Shown one piece after another: positions 23,601-34,600 of a stretch of DNA of 64,000 bases. This DNA is from Tiliqua scincoides. Lineage: Eukaryota > Chordata > Lepidosauria > Squamata > Scincidae. The notes beneath the pieces were generated by a model, which had not been told where the DNA came from, made no database searches, and saw nothing but the letters and a program-made list of their open reading frames with translations. Location of the stretch: the NCBI RefSeq assembly GCF_035046505.1, contig NC_089830.1, positions 22,396,379 through 22,460,378 on the forward strand, written 5' to 3'. Within the stretch, counting starts at the first letter, position 1. Every line of letters starts with the position of its first letter. A program made the translations under genes and the position numbers.

Positions 23601-26600
23601 GTGAGAATAAACAACAGTTCAGATTTACAGGATTTACCTAAAGCAGGGATCACGGAATGTAGATTAGCAAGACCGTAAAACCCTTGACAAGGGCATGCAG
23701 TTAAACAGATAAGGGTGCAAGCTGGAAACTGCCTGATTTAAGTCTCACCTTAGCAGTGAGGTCACTAAGTGGCTGCTGTGGTTCCCTTAGTTTCAGGCCC
23801 CGATCAGCAATATAGGGAAACTTAAAATACAGGTCTCCCTTACAGGGGGAGCGCAAGATGTGGAGCAAGCGCTGGTGGAACTTCCACAGTGTGGTATGTG
23901 AAACCACAAAGGCAAAAGGGATGGAACGGAAGTGTGGAGGAGGAGAGGAGAGTGAGGGGGCTCCGATGCTGCAGCTCACTAATCTCCTTTCCACCACGGT
24001 TTTTCTTCCATCCCATTTTCCTTTCCCAATTCAGAGGGTAGGAGGAAGAAGAGGAGCAGTGAAAGCAAGTAAGGAAATGGAAGTGGCTCTTCCTTACCAA
24101 GCGGCTCCCTTAGGCGCGTGTCTCAGTTAGCCTCATGATTGGGCCGGCTCTATGAAAAGTGCAAGACTATGCAAAAACAGCATGGACCATTCTTTCTATA
24201 TGTTTCTATAGAGCAAGAGGTAGACTATGTGGGGTTCCCAGAGGCTCTGGCAGGCAGGTGCTGGCCTGCCCCATTCTTACTTAGCTTCAATGGCATGTAC
24301 TTTCTGATTGCACTGGAGGGGCTATGTTATGGCTCATCTCTAGTTTTCCTTATTTTCTTTATCAAATAAAAAGAACATCTGACAATGCAGGCTATCCCAT
24401 TGAATCCCCTCTTGGAGGTGGAAGGGATGCAACTGCGCAATAGCTCTGTTGTAACTTCATCCCATGCCACACTCACAAATGTAAAAACATATGGAAGGAG
24501 TAAGGAGTATGGGAAGGAGTAAGATCACGTGGGAAGACCCACACGAACATTACTCCCCCCCCCCCACATCTAACCTCTGCTCTGAGTTTTCCCATGTGAC
24601 TCCAACTCTTCCATGTGATTTTTTTTACCAGAATAGCACGAGTTAGAATGATAGACTCTTGACTTATTGTAAGGAATGTTGAGGGCCTTAGAAAATCCTC
24701 AAACTGTGGAGTGGTCCAGGAGCTGAAGAGCTGTCACTGCAGTTATCTGTTGGGGAATCCACTCACTCAGCCTTTGTGCTCAAAATGTCAACTTGTGATG
24801 CAGTGAATCATTGCCGTTTTGCTGACACTGGGATCCCAGATGCTGTTATTTTGTGATATTGTCATCCCATACTTCCTCTCAGATGCTCAGGGTGATGCTG
24901 TATCTTTTGCTCTGTAAGCAACTTTTGAGGACTTTCTGTTCAAAAGCAGCATATAAATATTCTTAAGCATAAAGCTTGTGCTTCCCAATTGTCCTTTCAC
25001 TTTATTTCTGTGAGAGCTGGTGAGACTGTGACAAGCCCAACATCACCCAGTGGCAGAATGAGGTTTGGAACCCAGGTCTCCCAGGTTCTACATGGGTACA
25101 CTAGGTATTCCACTGTTTTTCTGTGATGTAGACACACATTTCAATTGCCTAGTGAGCCACACTAAAGGATCGGGTGTGTGAACTCTCTCACTTTCTGCTG
25201 GGTGTCAAACCACTGTTCCAAGAATAATCTGTGAGTGACAGCCGCTCCGCAGGGTCTTTTCTCACCCTGCTATCTAAGACCCTTAACTATAGCCACAAAA
25301 CTATAATCTCTCTCCTAGGACCAGCCCACAGCTTCTGGTTCTAGTCTTTAGATCAGAGTCTCCCCTGGAAGAATCTGCTACTGGGAATGAAAGGGTGTGG
25401 GTCTGGCAACCATTTTTTTTCTGAGAATGGCTCCTATGCCTGCAGTTGTATAACTGGTGCAGATTTTTTGTTCCTCACCCTTTTCCATGTCTGTAGCTGT
25501 ATGCTTTCCATTTCAAAGGCATTTGATCCCCATTATTCTGGAGTTTCTGCCTTTCCCCTCCAGGCACACTGGGACTCTGAGCAGCTACCCATTTTTTTTT
25601 TGCTGTGTTATCTATCCCACAGTCTTACATTAACTTGTTTTCTGGATTTTCTCTGGAAAGCAAACAAAACTTTTTAGATGTTACATTTCAGAACATTTCC
25701 CTTCCTTGTCTTCATGATCAGAAGAATGACAGCAAATACCTTTGCTTCTTTCTCGTTTTACAGGTAGAAGCCGAGAAAGACCTTGCCGGTCTGGAAAGAC
25801 ACAGTGCAGAAACAGCAGCAGAGTCACCCTCAGCCTTACAGGTGAGTCCACCAGTCCCTTTCCAGCACTGCTTGTATTACTCCAGTCTGGAAGCAAGGGG
25901 ACAGTGTGGTGTAGAGACAAACAGGTCTATACACAGGCTACTCAGATTGCAAACTCTTCTTCCAGTACCTCAGCTGCAAAGGAGAATGTAGTAGTGCATT
26001 CCCTTCGTCCCACTGCCCACCTTTAGGGTATAATCCTATACAGGTTTACTTAGAAGTAAGTCCCATTTTTTTTCCAGTGGAACTTGCTAGGACCCACCAT
26101 AGGATCTGCGAGGCCCAACTGAAAACATTTTTTGTGGGGGGCCCAGACCCTACAGCCAAGATCTGCAGAATCTTAGAGATACAGATAAAATTGATTATGG
26201 ATGTTCTATCTCTATGGTGGAATGGAAAGCAATTGAAATGTGCGCTTTAAAAGTGTGTGTGAGTTAATAGACATATGGATCTATGCACATTTTAATATAA
26301 CATTGCATACAAGACTAGAGTAAATGACCCCAGCATGTGGCAGTTCCTTAGGCACGGGGTCTAATTGGGAGAGAGAGAGAGAACCGCATGGAAACACTGA
26401 ATTTCACTTTTGCTTGCTCAAGCAGCTACAAAGGGGGCATTGTAGGGGTGGATTTAAAAGCAAATGAAAAAGAGAAGAGATCTGAAAAAGGAAGTGGGGC
26501 ATGAGATAAATAGAGGGAAGGAAAGTGATGTCATTTTGTGCTTTGCTAAGGACAGGCAGCAAAATGGCCAGGGTGGCCAGCAAAATGGCCAGGGTGGCCA

Positions 26601-27803
26601 GCAAAATACCATTCGTGGGTATTGCCCAAATGAAGGTGCCCTGGCCATTTTGCTGCCTGTCCCACGAAACGGTATCACTTTCATTCTCGTCTTTCCCTCT
26701 ATTTATATCTCACCCCACTTCCTTTTTTCAGAACTCTTCTCTGTTTCATTTGCTATTAAATCCACCCCCACGACACCCCTTTGCAGCTGCTTGAGCAAGC
26801 AAAAGTGAAATTGTTTCCATTGGTTATTTCCCCCCCCTTACGCTTGTAAGAAGACTATGCAAGTTCATTTAAGTAAAGTAACCTGCAAGTGTGACAGATG
26901 TCCTCAAATCTACTGCCTGAAGCACTCATCTCAACCTGTCCATGGGTAGGGCCGGCCCCAGAAGCTCCAATTCTCAATCTCTCCCTCTATTCTAACCCAC
27001 ATAACAAATTTTCTTCTTAGTCCTCTCTCTTGCACACACACACCCACACACGCTGTCCTGTTAGATAGCGGTGACAATTTTTGTGTGTGGCATAAATTGC
27101 ACTTATGTCTCTTATTGGTTTTGGAATGTTCATCTGCTATACTGTATTTTAAATTTATAACATGGTTGGCAACCTTCAGTCTCGAAAGACTATGGTATAA
27201 GCCTACAGCCCCCGGTATTCCCAGGCGGTCTCCCATCCAAGTACTAACCAGGCCTGACCCTGCTTAGCTTCCGAGATCAGACGAGATCGGGAGATAGTGT
27301 TCAGTATAGGGAGATGGTTGGCAACCTTCAGTCTCGAAAGACTATGGTATAAGCCTACAGCACCCGGTATTCCCAGGCGGTCTCCCATCCAAGTACTAAC
27401 CAGGCCTGACCCTGCTTAGCTTCCGAGATCAGACGAGATCGGGAGATAGTGTTCAGTATAGGGAGATGGTTGGCAACCTTCAGTCTCGAAAGACTATGGT
27501 ATAAGCCTACAGCACCCGGTATTCCCAGGCGGTCTCCCATCCAAGTACTAACCAGGCCTGACCCTGCTTAGCTTCCAAGATCAGACAAGATCAGGGATGT
27601 GCAGGGTAACATTTATAGCCTTGTTGTAAACTTTGCAGAACAAAATTTGGGAAATCAGGATATTCTGTCAATTAACAGCCTTTTCCTTCCCCACACAGAC
27701 ACTGCTACGGAGAAGCAAGCGCTTCAACAGCCATTTCCCCATCTGCTACTACTGCTGCAAATGCTGTGGCAACAAGGGCTGTGGGATGTGCTGTCGGACA
27801 TGA
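23523..27803 (+). CDS. HAMP: HAMP, hepcidin precursor (86 residues, complete)
   Basis: Hepcidin is the secreted liver hormone that blocks and degrades the iron exporter ferroportin. It is also a cationic antimicrobial peptide. Three exons, 23523-23600, 25764-25841 and 27699-27803, join at phase 0/0 as in mammals. Residues 1-22 or so form a signal peptide (MKLQLVCLIVVLLTAATRNL). The pro-region follows, with a furin site RRSKR at 56-60. The mature peptide is residues 61-86, starting FNSHFPICYYCCKCC and ending GCGMCCRT, with all eight cysteines in the hepcidin pattern. It is 26 residues long against 25 in human because there is one extra N-terminal residue. The ATG at 23523 is chosen because it begins the signal peptide directly. 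Polyadenylation: AATAAA at 28008-28013. Identification is very secure. Confidence 0.97.
25020..25125 (-). mobile_element. MIR-like or tRNA-derived SINE fragment
   Basis: In HAMP intron 1, the minus strand reads AACCTGGGAGACCTGGGTTCCAAACC and a core-like segment. The rest of intron 1 (23601-25763) shows nothing recognisable. Confidence 0.4.
25764..25841 (+). CDS. HAMP: HAMP exon 2: pro-region
   Basis: The exon holds 26 codons (VEAEKDLAGLERHSAE to SALQ). It is acidic, as hepcidin pro-regions are. Acceptor tttacag, donor GTGAGT. Confidence 0.93.
26388..26820. repeat. HAMP: 433-bp foldback element in HAMP intron 2
   Basis: The left arm 26388-26574 is the near-complete inverse of the right arm 26639-26820. 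Outer ends are ATGGAAACACTGAATTTCAC and GTGAAATTGTTTCCAT. Inner ends are GGACAGGCAGCAAAATGGCC and GGCCATTTTGCTGCCTGTCC. The loop holds extra copies of AAATGGCCAGGGTGGCCAGC. No clear target duplication is seen. Confidence 0.9.
27163..27612 (-). mobile_element. Three tandem 5S rRNA-derived SINE units
   Basis: On the minus strand each unit reads 5S rRNA from CCCGATCTCGTCTGATCTCG through AAGCTAAGCAGGG, TTGGATGGGAGACCGCC and GGGAATACCGGGTGCTGTAG. A tail with ATACCATAGTCTTTCGAGAC then follows. Unit starts are at 27163, 27315 and 27467 (period 152). The 5S internal promoter boxes (A and C) are kept. Ordinary 5S genes lack this tail. Confidence 0.92.
27699..27803 (+). CDS. HAMP: HAMP exon 3: furin site and mature hepcidin
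   Basis: The exon encodes TLLRRSKR and then the 26-residue eight-cysteine peptide and TGA. A 5S-SINE tandem array ends only 87 bp before the exon. Confidence 0.97.
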   Translation, partial: TLLRRSKRFNSHFPICYYCCKCCGNKGCGMCCRT

Positions 27804-28007
27804 ACAGAACGAAGGGCTCGACTGACCAGCACGGAGTCATGGGGGTCCCCCCCCCATCTTCATGTCACAGATGGACCAGCCTTCCTGCTGGAGCCCCCCC
27901 CTCCCAAGTTGATCCTTGCTGCTCCTGATGCGTTCTCCTTATTTATTAGTGCTGCACTATTTGGGTTCATTTCTTTCATGCGTTTTTGTGTGTGTTTTGT
28001 TATTGGG

Positions 28008-28013
28008 AATAAA
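28008..28013 (+). terminator. HAMP: HAMP polyadenylation signal
   Basis: AATAAA lies 205 bp after the stop codon, directly after a GT-rich run and followed by an A-run. Confidence 0.75.
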
Positions 28014-28030
28014 AAAAAATATACATTTTT

Positions 28031-30404
28031 ACTGCACAAAGTTGAGGCCAAGTAATTCTTTTCGTAGGAGCAGAAAAAGTGAAATTTTCTCAACCTGTGT
28101 TTCATTCCCCCCTATAGACGGACTTCCCTTGATATTTCCAAAGGTATTTTTTTTCCTCCCCCAGCTTCACTAGGTGGGATGGGCAAACGTTTAGGCCCAA
28201 GGGTGACTCTGGGCTCTGGCCACTGTATGGGGGAAAGACCAGAATGCAAATGTATTGCTATTAATGAGCATCATGACGTTGATTCCAACACTGCAATCAA
28301 AAATATTTTGCATTTTGTTCTCTTTTTCTAGAAGCTTTTCTTTTCAGTGCTCATTTTTCAAGTGAAGGAGTTCTGGGGAGGAGAATCAGGTTTCCTTTCT
28401 TGCTCTCCCTCTTGTTGATGGCCACTTCATTTAGACTCACACTCCTCCCAAACAGGACATACCCCTGCTCATGGTAAGATCTCCACAGGCACGATCAGTC
28501 CATTGGCATGTCTCTGCACCCTTCTTTTGTGTACACACATGCACCCTGACGTCGCATCTGAGAGCAAGTGCCAGAATTGGGTTACTGCCTAGGATCCCTG
28601 TTCAGAACCTGCTCGGAGACCCACAAACAACCTGGCCCCATTTATACCATCCACAGTGCAGGAGAAATAAACCCCTAATGTATGCCAATCTGATGTACCA
28701 GTCTTGAAGTTTGGTCTCAAAGTGCAGTTCCTCACCCACAATAACAGGATAGCAGTGGCATCTCAGACAGGACCACCAGTCCTCCTGGCCAGGCTTCTGT
28801 GCCTGTAACAGCTGCCCAACAGACAGAAATTCAGCTTGTTGCATCACTGGGGGAAGCTCTAGCTGCTGGGTTTCTTACTGTCATTCAGCTGCTAAAAGCA
28901 TAGGAGTACAACTAGGACAGAAACCATGGCAATCCCAGCTCTGATGTGCTTGAAACCTTCTATGTCACTTGCCAAGAGAGCACAACAATTTCCTCCCTTT
29001 CTCCGCATACCACATCCCAAATAATCACCATAATAAAGCAACAGGGACATTCTGAAAGTACAAAAATAGAGGCATTTACTGTGAAAGTCTGACAGTGGAA
29101 TCCACAGACACAATGGGCTTAGCACAGCAGGAGAGATCTCAGTCTCGGAAGGAAATTGGGGTGTTAAAAACAGCTCCCCTCCCTACCCTTCAACAGGCAG
29201 TCTTGGGGGTTAATGCCAGTAATTAATCCCGGGAAAGCCCAATCTATACTGCCCCCTTTAAACTCCTTCCTTTGGGGAAATAACACCATATTCCCCCACA
29301 TCATGGAAAGCAGGGCCCTACACCAATAATATATCCTCCATGTAACAGGAAGTCCTGGGAGTTAATACTAATAGTATTTCCCTGTGGCAGGGTGTTCCAA
29401 GGGTTTATGCTAATAACACTCCCTGGGGAATTCTGGGAGGTAACCCTTGCAGCCAGGTGACCCTGCAGGGTTACTTATTTAGGGACCCTAATTGGAGGCC
29501 ACACCTTCTTAGCTCAGTCCCACCTGTTGTTCTAGCTAGTAGTATGTCTAGATATACAAGCACTTGTTATAAGAGAAAAAGTCAGCCAGGCTCCTTCATC
29601 TGCTCTCTTCCTTGGATCAGACATTGGAATAAATTTGGTCCGTCCCGGAGGAGGGTTGCCAGTTGCTCAGGTTCCCGTAAAGTCCACCGGACACCCCTCC
29701 CGATACGTTCTCATAGTCTTCTGCTGCTGCTGCTTCCATGTTCTCATAGTCTTCAGCGCTCAGGTCCTAAGGGAAAAAAAGGGGAAGTCTTCAGCTCATA
29801 AAATGGCTCTAAAACGGGAATGGCCAACTTCTCCATGGTGGGCATTGCTGTGCCTTCAATTGCTGTGCCATCTAAAAAGGGAATCCTCTCTTTCCCGCTA
29901 CTCTTAAGACAAAGCACAGGAGACCTCGTGTAGAAAAGCTGGCTTCCCTTGCTTGAAGCCGGACAGCTTGATCTGTGCTGAGTCATAGCAGGGTGGAAGT
30001 CCTAATGTGACCAGCCTAAAAAATCCAAGGTGAAGAGGAAGTTCAAAGCTCTGTGCACTTGTTTCCTTACGCACATGCACAGGTGCGCATTCACACTTGC
30101 AATTCTTGCACCCAGCACAATGGCAGCCAAGGGAGGAAATGAAAGTGTGAGATGCTCCCCTGTTTTCCTGCTGCTTTTCCCTGCAGTATGAATAATGAAA
30201 AAGGGGTCAGTGGAAGAAAAAAGGGGCTGGAGCAGAGCGATAGGCAAAAGGCGTGTTGGTGTAATGGGGGATTGGGGGAGGGATCAAATGAGACATAGTG
30301 GCATCCGGGAGGCCCAACAATGTCAAAGCAGACTCAGAATTGGGATCAAAAACCAACACAGGCCTGCACACATTTTATTGTCTTATGACCTATTCTTGGA
30401 TGAT
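28031..30404. other. Intergenic, no gene seen
   Basis: No exon is recognised. Part of it (about 29.15-29.76 kb) has a layout like a solo LTR: diverged short direct repeats, a TATA-like TTATAAG near 29568, then GAATAAA near 29626. The ends are not defined and no internal region is present, so this is only a weak fossil candidate. Confidence 0.35.
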
Positions 30405-30913
30405 GATGATAATAATAATAAACTTTATTTATATCCCGCCCTTCTCCCTAAAGGGACCCAGGGCGGCTAACAACATATAAAAAACACATTTAAAAACATA
30501 AATTAAGACAAATAGCAGATAAAAACATTAAAAACACATTAACAGCGACCTTAAAAAACAGTAGTCAGAATTAAAAGACAGACTAAAAAGAGTACAAAAG
30601 AGCAAGTTACAGAGGAATCAAGCCTGTAAAAACTACAAAATGTGTAAAAAATGTTAAAAGGCCAAAGAATCAGAAGGCTTGTGTAAACAGCAGTGTCTTC
30701 AGGCCTCGCCAGAAACTCTCAAGAGAGGGAACCATTCTCAAGTCAAGGGGAAGGGAATTCCATAATGTTGGTGCCACTACCGAGAAGGCCCTATTTCTTG
30801 CAGCCGCCCCCCGGACCTCCTTGGGAGGCGGCACTTGTAGAAAGGCCTTCTCTGATGACCTGAGAGGGCGAGCCGGATTGTACGGGAGTAGGCGGTCTCT
30901 AAGATATCCTGGG
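30405..30913 (-). mobile_element. L2/CR1-type LINE 3' end
   Basis: The minus strand encodes the end of a reverse transcriptase frame (AFSVVAPTLWNSLPLDLR, then SFWRGLKTLLFTQAF). A 3'UTR with GGGCGGGATATAAATAAAG and an (ATT)n tail follow. It is 5' truncated. Confidence 0.82.
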
Positions 30914-31153
30914 GTGCTGAATCCAAAAATGACATTGGTTTTGCCCAATTGGCTCTAGTTTTGGGGGTATGGCATAGCCACCATATGCTGATTCAAGCAG
31001 CTTCCTCGTGAGGCAGCCATGACATCAACCTTCTTCACAAGGAAGCTGCTTGAATCAGTATATTAGGTAGCTATGTCGTACCCCCCCCCCCCCAAATTAG
31101 AGCCATTCGGGCAAAACCAATGCCATTTTTCATTCAACACCCCAAAAATATCC
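30902..31153. repeat. Foldback MITE, copy 1
   Basis: The arms share GGTGCTGAATCCAAAAATG and its inverse, and GATTCAAGCAGCTTCCTCG with its inverse near the centre. A G/C run lies at 31081-31094. The related copy is at 37245-37497. Confidence 0.78.
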
Positions 31154-31347
31154 TAAATTTGTTTCCCCCCCCCCAAATACCCCAGTTGTTCTTTCTTTTT
31201 GTATTTGGTAGGCCTGTGTTATCAGGGGACTGGGGGCAAATAGTTCATTCTTTCAGGCCCCCAATTTGGAATTAACTGGATAGACTTTTCTCATTGCCAA
31301 TTAAGAAATGCAGAGTTAAAGGTGCATCTTTTGTTGGAGGTTGTAGT

Positions 31348-31618
31348 TCAAGGTAATGGGGGGGGGTCTGGAAAGTCAGCTTCCTGCCCTAGAGAAACTG
31401 TGGGGTGTTGCACTGCCCCAGTGATGGTGGCCCCTACATTGTCTGCAGCAGCTGGGCTCCCTCCTGCCTTCGATTTGCTGTACATGTTGAACTGTTCAGC
31501 TTTCTTGGCTTTAGATGACGGCTTCTCTGCTTTGAGAGATGCATTCTGTTCCCCATTGCCATCCACGGCATAGAGCGTTGGGTCTTCCTCCTCCTCCTCT
31601 TGTCCCTCTGCTTCTTTC
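31348..31618 (-). CDS. Siglec-like exon 7: cytoplasmic tail and stop
   Basis: The 89-residue tail begins RKEAEGQEEEEEDPTLY, then has a lysine-rich part and ends PDPPPLP. A TGA stop lies at 31350-31348. I do not recognise the tail from any named Siglec. Confidence 0.8.
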
Positions 31619-34600
31619 CTAGCAGAAGAAGAAGGGGGGAAAAGTAATGCATTAAATGATGTTTGTAAGGCCTGAGATATAGAGATAGGCTGCCAACTGA
31701 ACAGAAAAAACAGCTTCGCTGCTCTTTGGTTGGCAACCTTCAGTCTCGAAAGACTATAGTATAAGCCTACAGCACCCAGTATTCCCAGGCGGTCTCCCAT
31801 CCAAGTACTAACCAGGCCTGCCCCTGCTTAGCTTCCGATCAGACAAGATCGGGCATGTGCAGGGTAACAGTTGCTCTTGTGCTCTTAACAACAGTTTGGT
31901 CACCAGACATCAACGGGTCAAGATTTCCATCCGGCAATGCAAATACAAGTTTGATCACCTGCTGATGGCTTCAGATCAAGCTGCTGTTAGGCAGAAGAGC
32001 AGGAGCCAGGAAAACAGTTGGTAACTCTCTACAGAGAAGGATGTGCTCTCCACAACATATAAAGGACACAGAACAGGTCTTTGGTATATGTCTAGTTAGG
32101 ACTGGACTTGTCTGGCTGTCTTACCTGTTTTTTGTCACCTTGTAGATCACAGTTCCCAGCAGTACAAGGAAAAGGAGGCCTCCAACCGCGCTTCCAGCTG
32201 CTATAAGCAAAAGGGTAGTATCTCCTGCAAGAGAGACCACAAGACCCAGCAGCTGTCAATTGTAAAGAAGTCATCCGCATGCAGATTGAACAACAAGGCA
32301 ACTTTTCGACAGTTGCCTGACAGGCAGAAACTGAACAGGTAAAATTTCACCTACCCCCTGCAACTTGTTCATGCTTGACTTGTTGACCTTGTGTTTGTCA
32401 AGCAGCTGTAAAAGGTACAGAGCTTTTGCATTTTAAAAAGAGGTTGGCTAACGGAGTGATTAGGCTTGCCAGCTGATCTGAATAAAATGTCTGACCTGAT
32501 CCTATGCATTTTGCAGCAGTTTGGTCTGCAGAAATCAGCAGGTGAAACTTTACAGGGCAACAACAAATACAATAGCCCACTAATATCTCCAGAACATCAA
32601 ACTGCTGTTAAGGACTAGTGAATGGAGACTGATTTTTTAAAAGATGGCAACTGTATCTGTAGATGATATCAGTTCATTTTGGAGTTTAAATGAAAGTGGT
32701 TTTTAGTAAAACATGGGTGTTTTTATGCTATAATTTGCTTTATTTATAAAATAATTCTGTGCTGCCTTTCCCCCCAAGAAAGTTGGCTGAAACGTTTACA
32801 TAAACCAATAACCTCCCCCCCCCACCCCACAGCAAAACAAAAAAGCACACAATTGGTTAAAACAGAAACAGTGGGATGAATTAAATGACGAAACAGGAGC
32901 ATTTTCAGGTGCCTGAATAAAGCAACCCAGATGTTGGAAAACCATTGGAATTAGTTCATGGACAGCTTTCATTGCTCCAGTTTTCTTAGGTTATTGCAAG
33001 ACAGGGTTACAATATAGTAAGGCAAGATAGATCTTTTCATATGCGTACAGGGGACCAAATCTGGAACTCATTTCCAATTCCAGGCCTTGCAGGAGAGAGT
33101 ATCTCTGAGCACATGTAGACTGCCACCAACACAAGGTGTTAGAAGGCAAAGATCCCTCCTTGGATGGGGTACAGCTGGTTGGCAAACCTCTGCACCTCCG
33201 CTCTTAAGCATCACATCCCGCCTCTCTGCAGCCTTACCTGCTTGGAGGGTGGGCAAGGTGATTTGGCTGGGGCCATGATGGTTGGTAGCTGTGCAGGACA
33301 CGTTGGTCAGGACAGAGGCGGGACCCCTCAATTCCCCAATGACGATGGCCTGTCCCCATGGAGCTGAGACTGCCTGCAGCTCTGAGCTGTTGAAGTCAGC
33401 AGGAATGGTGAGGTTGGGCATGCGCCACTCAATGCCCGGAAGGGGGTTTCCTTCTGCCACGCAGTAACAGGTAACTACTTCTCCAGTCCTGGACACAGTG
33501 CAGTTCCCTTGGGGCAAAATGATGGGCTTATCTACAAGATGGGCAGTGAGGGGAAAAAATTAGAATTCAGAAAGGGTGACAGTAAAATCCAATCTTTGAC
33601 TGCCAAACAACTCCCAAAGTGATGCTTTAAAGCAATGGTTCCCAAACTGTGGGTCAGGACCCACCAGTGGGTCGCAAAACTGACAAACTGATAGCTGACA
33701 AGGAAAGTGCATTGAGCCTTATGGAAAACAAAACACAGCCTTATGTGCATGTTCACTAATGAGTAGGCAAACACATCTCAGTCTAGTTTGACGGGCAGGC
33801 CAAGAGGAATGCAGCACCACCAGAATGAACCCGATCGGATGAATACAGGCCCCCAAAAATATTCAGGAAGGAAGTCCCCTCCCCCAAGCTGACAAGGAAA
33901 ATGTATTGAGCCCTAAGGAAAGTGAAACGGAGCCATATGTGTGTGTTTACTTGCAAGTAGCAAGGTGCCACAGCTCTTATCAAAGGCCAGGTGAAGAGGA
34001 ATGCAAGGTCACTAGAATGGCCCCAATCCGATGAACGTGGAGCTCCACAAATGCTCCAGAAGGCTCCTCCCCACTGTAGTAAAAAGGATAAAAACAGAGC
34101 TTGAAAGGCTGGTAAAGTCAAACTTTTTATTTAAAAAAAAATCTCATAAAGCTAGGTGGGTCCCAACAGAGTGTCATTTTAAAAAGTGGGTCCCAGTGCT
34201 AAAATGATTGGGAACCACTGCTTCAAACTGATGTTCAAATGTATGTGAATGTCTATGACCCTCCCAAACATTCGTGTGTCACCAGTTCCTGACCCGGAGA
34301 AGAGTCTGGCCGCTGTTTGCTGCCAAAACACAGTCCATTGCCCCTATTCAACCCCCCAAATTATAAAGTGCTGTCAACTGGATGGGAGATTATTATTTTT
34401 CCAGAACTTGTGTCACCAGAGTTGACAGTTCTGGACCTAAAAAAAGATCGGAACATTCTGATAGCTTGAGAAGAGTTCTCTCTGTAGCCATTGCCGCAAT
34501 GCCTCTCCTGGTTTGCCCTCTTAACTCTCAATGCCTGCATTGAAGCTTCTAGGAAGAGTGGCCAACTGATTGAAAAGGACAGCCTTCCCTGCTCTTCTGC

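Noticed and set aside
27163-27612. Genuine 5S rRNA gene cluster
   Set aside because: The 5' part of 5S rRNA is changed or missing and each unit carries a SINE tail shared with a LINE, so these are SINEs, not rRNA genes.
29150-29760. Solo LTR of an endogenous retrovirus
   Set aside because: TATA-like and AATAAA-like motifs and diverged short repeats fit an LTR, but the ends and a target duplication cannot be seen. It is kept only as a weak fossil candidate.
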